Shown here: positions 61,497 to 64,000 of the stretch, piece by piece
Position numbering within the stretch: position 1 is the stretch's first letter
Layout of the letters: every line of letters begins with the position of its first letter
Source: Ruminococcus sp. AM22-13
Lineage (GTDB): Bacteria > Bacillota > Clostridia > Lachnospirales > Lachnospiraceae
Length of the DNA stretch: 64,000 bases
NCBI RefSeq assembly: GCF_003471165.1
Contig: NZ_QRIL01000009.1
Span: forward strand, 1 to 64,000
Direction of reading: 5' to 3'
Program-made: the position numbers and the translations under genes
Notes under the pieces: generated by a model
Database searches by the model: none
Told to the model about the DNA's origin: nothing
Seen by the model: the letters and a program-made list of their open reading frames with translations, nothing else

Positions 61497-62519
61497 CTAC
61501 TCCTCTACTTCATCAAAGCTCTCTGCTGTAACGATTTCATTTACCTGTGTGCACAGTGGCTCGAAATCTTTCTTGATTGTTTCTAAATCAAGTCCAAGTC
61601 CCTCGCAGGTTTCTGTGTTAATAGTTGCTGTACCATTATCAAATGTCTCTACAGGAGTTGTTGCAGGATCTGCATCGTTCATAAGGATATCTGCAATCAT
61701 ATCTGCTGTCTTCTGCCCAAGGTTTGCGTAATCAACACCATATCCGACAAATGCGCCATTTAATGCAAAAGAATCAGCTCCTGTGTACTGCGGGATACCT
61801 GCATCAATGAATTTCTCATAGATAGAAAGCTCTGCTGTCATAATTGTATTGTCGGTCGGGGTAAATACCGCATCCACACCATCTGCTACCAGTGCATCAG
61901 CCGCAAGCTGTACTTCATCTGTTGTAGTACCGGTACGCTCTACATATTCGATTCCTTCTTTATCCAGATAATCCTTTGCTTCCTGAATTGCTGTTGTAGA
62001 AGAATCCTGTCCGATATCATACAAAAGACCGATTTTCTTTACATCAGGATTTACTGCCTGAATCAGTTTCATAATTGATGCTGTATCCAGGTAATCACTT
62101 GTACCTGTGATATTTGCCCCAGGGGCATCTAAATCTTCTACAAGTCCACTGCCTACCGGATCAGATACTGCGGAGAATACAACCGGTGTATCTGTTCCTT
62201 CTGTTGCGGACTGCATACGCATTGCTACCGGTGTCGCAACACCTACCATTAAATCTACATTATCAGTCTGAAAATCAGAAATGATCTGTTCCATGACGTT
62301 GGCATCTGCATTACAGTTATCATAGGATACATCAAAAGTAACATCTTTGTCCTCGCCGATTTCTTTCAGACGGGACTGGATATTATCTACAATCTGATTT
62401 AAGGAAGCGTCATCTACATAGTTGCAGATACCGATTTTGAAATCCTGTGCCATAACCGGTGATGCCATCATCATAGTTGCCATTGCTGTTGCTGCGATTG
62501 CTAATACTCTTTTTTTCAT
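61497..62519 (-). CDS. trpX: Tryptophan-type ABC transporter, substrate-binding protein
   Basis: A 340-residue exported protein, signal peptide MKKRVLAIAATAMATMMMA then AQDFKIGICNYVDDASLNQI. It belongs to the ABC_sub_bind family (segments VDLMVGVATPVAM, PVVFSAVSDPVGSGLV, ITGTSDYLD, KKIGLLYDIGQDSS, YTGADSFALNGAFVGYG). No lipobox Cys is seen, so it may be anchored by the uncut leader. The TrpX assignment rests mainly on the T-box leader; the family itself includes other substrates. Confidence 0.87.
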   Translation of the reverse strand: MKKRVLAIAATAMATMMMASPVMAQDFKIGICNYVDDASLNQIVDNIQSRLKEIGEDKDVTFDVSYDNCNADANVMEQIISDFQTDNVDLMVGVATPVAMRMQSATEGTDTPVVFSAVSDPVGSGLVEDLDAPGANITGTSDYLDTASIMKLIQAVNPDVKKIGLLYDIGQDSSTTAIQEAKDYLDKEGIEYVERTGTTTDEVQLAADALVADGVDAVFTPTDNTIMTAELSIYEKFIDAGIPQYTGADSFALNGAFVGYGVDYANLGQKTADMIADILMNDADPATTPVETFDNGTATINTETCEGLGLDLETIKKDFEPLCTQVNEIVTAESFDEVEE

Positions 62520-62763
62520 AGTCTTTTTCCTCTCTCTACATCTTATTTAGCAGTTCATTTTTGGCTGCCATAGTCTCAGGGATATTTGCCAACCCCTTGT
62601 TACTGTCTGTGAGAAAGAACTCCCCGGATTCCTTTTCCCGGATGTGTCAATCACTCTGAAGAACCACTCAGATCAAAAAGAATTCCTGCCCTGTCATTTT
62701 TTATCTGTCGGGCTTTTATATATAATAGCAGAAATCTTAATAAGGTTTCTTTATATATAAAAA
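62520..62763 (-). promoter_or_regulatory. Long untranslated region between the T-box terminator and trpX
   Basis: About 240 bases separate the T-box terminator from the trpX start. It contains no long frame, only a short ATG frame (MTGQEFFLI then stop) starting near 62693. No second promoter is convincing. It may fold into further structure or just be leader; nothing decisive is seen. Confidence 0.4.
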
Positions 62764-63040
62764 ATCCGCCACAAGCTATCTCCTGCTTGAGACGGTAATA
62801 AGAATCTTATTATCGCGGTACCACTCAAATTGACGAATCGTCCACTTTCTCATGTACAAACATACACTCCTGATTTATAACGGGTTCGGTTCCCGTCGGC
62901 GCCTACTCTCACGCTTATTAAGATTTCGGGCCGCCCTCGAAAGGCCATTCAACAATCAGTTTCATACGGCTTCCCACCAGTGACCGCTCTCTGGAATGAT
63001 TCTTAATTGCTTACTCTTCTTTCTCATCGGTTTTGATGTG
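62764..63040 (-). ncRNA. T-box riboswitch, UGG (Trp) specifier
   Basis: The minus-strand leader shows the AGAGAGCGG and GGTGGGAAGCC features of Stem I. The specifier context is GAATGGCCTTTCGAG, with UGG at 62945-62947 in the usual place before CCTTT. The antiterminator T-box sequence TGGTACCGCG is at 62814-62823. The terminator pairs CCGTCTCAAGC with GCTTGTGGCGG (about 62764-62794), followed by T residues. Uncharged tRNA-Trp would favour read-through into trpX. Specifier assignment by alignment to known T-box form. Confidence 0.92.
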
Positions 63041-63043
63041 TTT

Positions 63044-63072
63044 ACTTTACCACGCTAACGTGCATATGTCAA
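63044..63072 (-). promoter_or_regulatory. Promoter of the T-box/trp operon
   Basis: Minus-strand TTGACA (63067-63072) and TAAAGT (63044-63049), 17 bases apart. Transcription would begin at about 63037, just ahead of T-box Stem I. Confidence 0.75.
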
Positions 63073-63305
63073 GAGGTTTATTTTTTTCTTTTCCTTTTTT
63101 CATTAAGGGACGCGGGGAATATAAAAAGATTTCGGGCTTAGTTTCGGAACCATGCAATTCTAAGGCATTCGGGAAGCTGCGTTATTAACTTTGTAACATA
63201 GCTACTGGCTATCAATAATAGCTTGTGGTAATATATCAGATAGAAAATAGGTGTCAATACGCTAATAAACAGCGATAAATTTTATACAGAAATGAGGAAT
63301 GTTAT

Positions 63306-64000
63306 ATGTCAACTACTAAAATGGTTTTTCACGGAAGTGATATCGAAAAAATATGCGAGATTTACCACCTCAAACAGGAAAATATTGTAAAATTCGGAGC
63401 TAATGTAAATCCACTTGGACTTTCTGAGAATGTGAAAAAACAGCTCGCCAGCCACCTGGACATCCTGTCTTCTTACCCGGACAGAGACTACACCTCTCTT
63501 CGCAATACAATCTCAGACTACTGCAACGTCCCTGCCAATTTCATCCTTCCCGGAAACGGATCCAGCGAGCTGATCGCACTTCTGATCCAGGAAAGAAATC
63601 CGAAACACACTCTAATCCTCGGACCTACCTACTCCGAATATTCCAGAGAACTTTCCTTCTCCGGAAGCACCCAGGAATACTACCACCTTCGCGAGGAGGA
63701 TAACTTTATCCTGGATATAGATGATCTCTGCCAGACTCTGAATGGAAAATACGACTTTCTCATCATCTGCAACCCAAACAATCCAACCTCTTCCGCCATT
63801 TCCACAGAAAATTTACGAAAACTCCTCGCATTCTGTGCCGAGAAAAACATCTTCGTAATGATCGACGAAACCTACGTAGAATTCGCCCCCGACATCCAGG
63901 CAATCACTGCTGTAACCCTCACCAGAGAATTCACTAACCTCATGGTACTTCGCGGCGTATCCAAATTCTACGCCGCCCCGGGAATGCGTCTCGGCTACGG
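63306..64000 (+). CDS. HisC/CobD-like PLP aminotransferase, N-terminal part (runs off the window)
   Basis: The ATG at 63306 follows GAGG at 63293. The 231 codons in view encode MSTTKMVFHGSDIEKICEIY, FGANVNPLGLSENVK, SSYPDRDYTSLRNTISDYC, LPGNGSSELIALLI, IICNPNNPTSSAIS and MIDETYVEFA. These are class I/II fold-type I PLP enzyme motifs, with NPNNP and the PLP-aspartate region (DETY). The 'HGSDIEKI…NVNPLG' opening is closest to CobD/HisC-like proteins. The PLP Lys is near the end (RGVSKFYAAPGMRLGYG). No other histidine or cobalamin genes are in view, so the pathway is undecided. Confidence 0.85.
   Translation, partial: MSTTKMVFHGSDIEKICEIYHLKQENIVKFGANVNPLGLSENVKKQLASHLDILSSYPDRDYTSLRNTISDYCNVPANFILPGNGSSELIALLIQERNPKHTLILGPTYSEYSRELSFSGSTQEYYHLREEDNFILDIDDLCQTLNGKYDFLIICNPNNPTSSAISTENLRKLLAFCAEKNIFVMIDETYVEFAPDIQAITAVTLTREFTNLMVLRGVSKFYAAPGMRLGY

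Noticed and set aside
62700..62760. TTGACA at about 62645-62650 as a second promoter for trpX
   Set aside because: No -10 hexamer at a suitable distance.
1..64000. tRNA, rRNA or CRISPR array
   Set aside because: No cloverleaf-like sequence with CCA region, no rRNA segment and no regular direct-repeat and spacer pattern was seen. The GGTGAC tracts at 5.4-6.0 kb are inverted and gene-linked, not CRISPR.

Overview
The window looks like a Firmicutes chromosome of the Lachnospiraceae type (Blautia/Dorea-like gut anaerobe). This rests on the plsX-acpP-rnc-smc-ftsY and tmcAL/pta-ackA-yceD-rpmF clusters, a Trp-specific T-box in front of a TrpXYZ-type transporter, Tn1549-like conjugative-element genes, tet(O), and strong GGAGG ribosome binding sites. 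Genus is inference. No rRNA, tRNA or CRISPR array was seen.

1-20.1 kb is a nested, decayed mobile region. The outer layer is a Tn1549-type integrative conjugative element (ICE) remnant: NlpC/P60-M23 hydrolase fragment, DUF4315, DUF4366, truncated topB, truncated SNF2 helicase, plus a control region with a truncated primase, a small DNA-binding protein and a divergent XRE repressor. Two internal deletions have fused topB to the helicase gene and the primase to the hydrolase gene. The helicase gene is split again by an 11.0-kb Tn4451-like mobilizable element (about 1124-12124). That element carries a large serine recombinase, a ParB-like protein, a PC4/YdbC-like protein, a MobV relaxase with a recognisable oriT, a RecA-like ATPase, three sigma-region-4-like proteins, a KTR protein, tet(O) with its attenuator leader, and TnpV. 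Removing the element between two CTGA sequences restores the helicase reading frame.

20.3-30.5 kb is a defence and toxin-antitoxin island: a HEPN (RiboL-PSP type) protein, a MNT-HEPN pair followed by a third gene with one in-frame TAG, a NADAR protein, a type I restriction-modification operon (hsdM, an unrecognised small gene, hsdS, hsdR), and remnants of RelB-like and YgiT/MqsA-like antitoxins. A 203-bp near-perfect palindrome ends the island.

30.5-38.4 kb is housekeeping on the minus strand: plsX, acpP, rnc, smc, ftsY, ilvA/tdcB. 38.5-49.1 kb is an accessory block lying between plsX and rpmF, genes that are often neighbours: an ABC-F ATPase, a secreted acidic protein, a LytTR regulator, a GHKL sensor kinase, an 800-residue-class surface protein and a MATE transporter. 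49.2-54.3 kb holds rpmF, yceD, ackA, pta and tmcAL.

54.3-59.3 kb is an unusual four-gene minus-strand cluster: a MATE-family membrane protein fused to an RsbW-like ATPase domain, a SAM methyltransferase, a GNAT-like protein with a C-terminal cysteine cluster, and a membrane SpoIIE/RsbU-type phosphatase. I regard it as the best candidate for an undescribed system. 59.8-63.1 kb is the trpXYZ-type ABC transporter under a UGG T-box, followed on the plus strand by a truncated HisC/CobD-like aminotransferase. A dispersed 142-143 bp repeat family with terminal inverted repeats occurs three times (38.6, 40.6, 59.5 kb), with a rearranged variant at 41.9 kb and fragments elsewhere.
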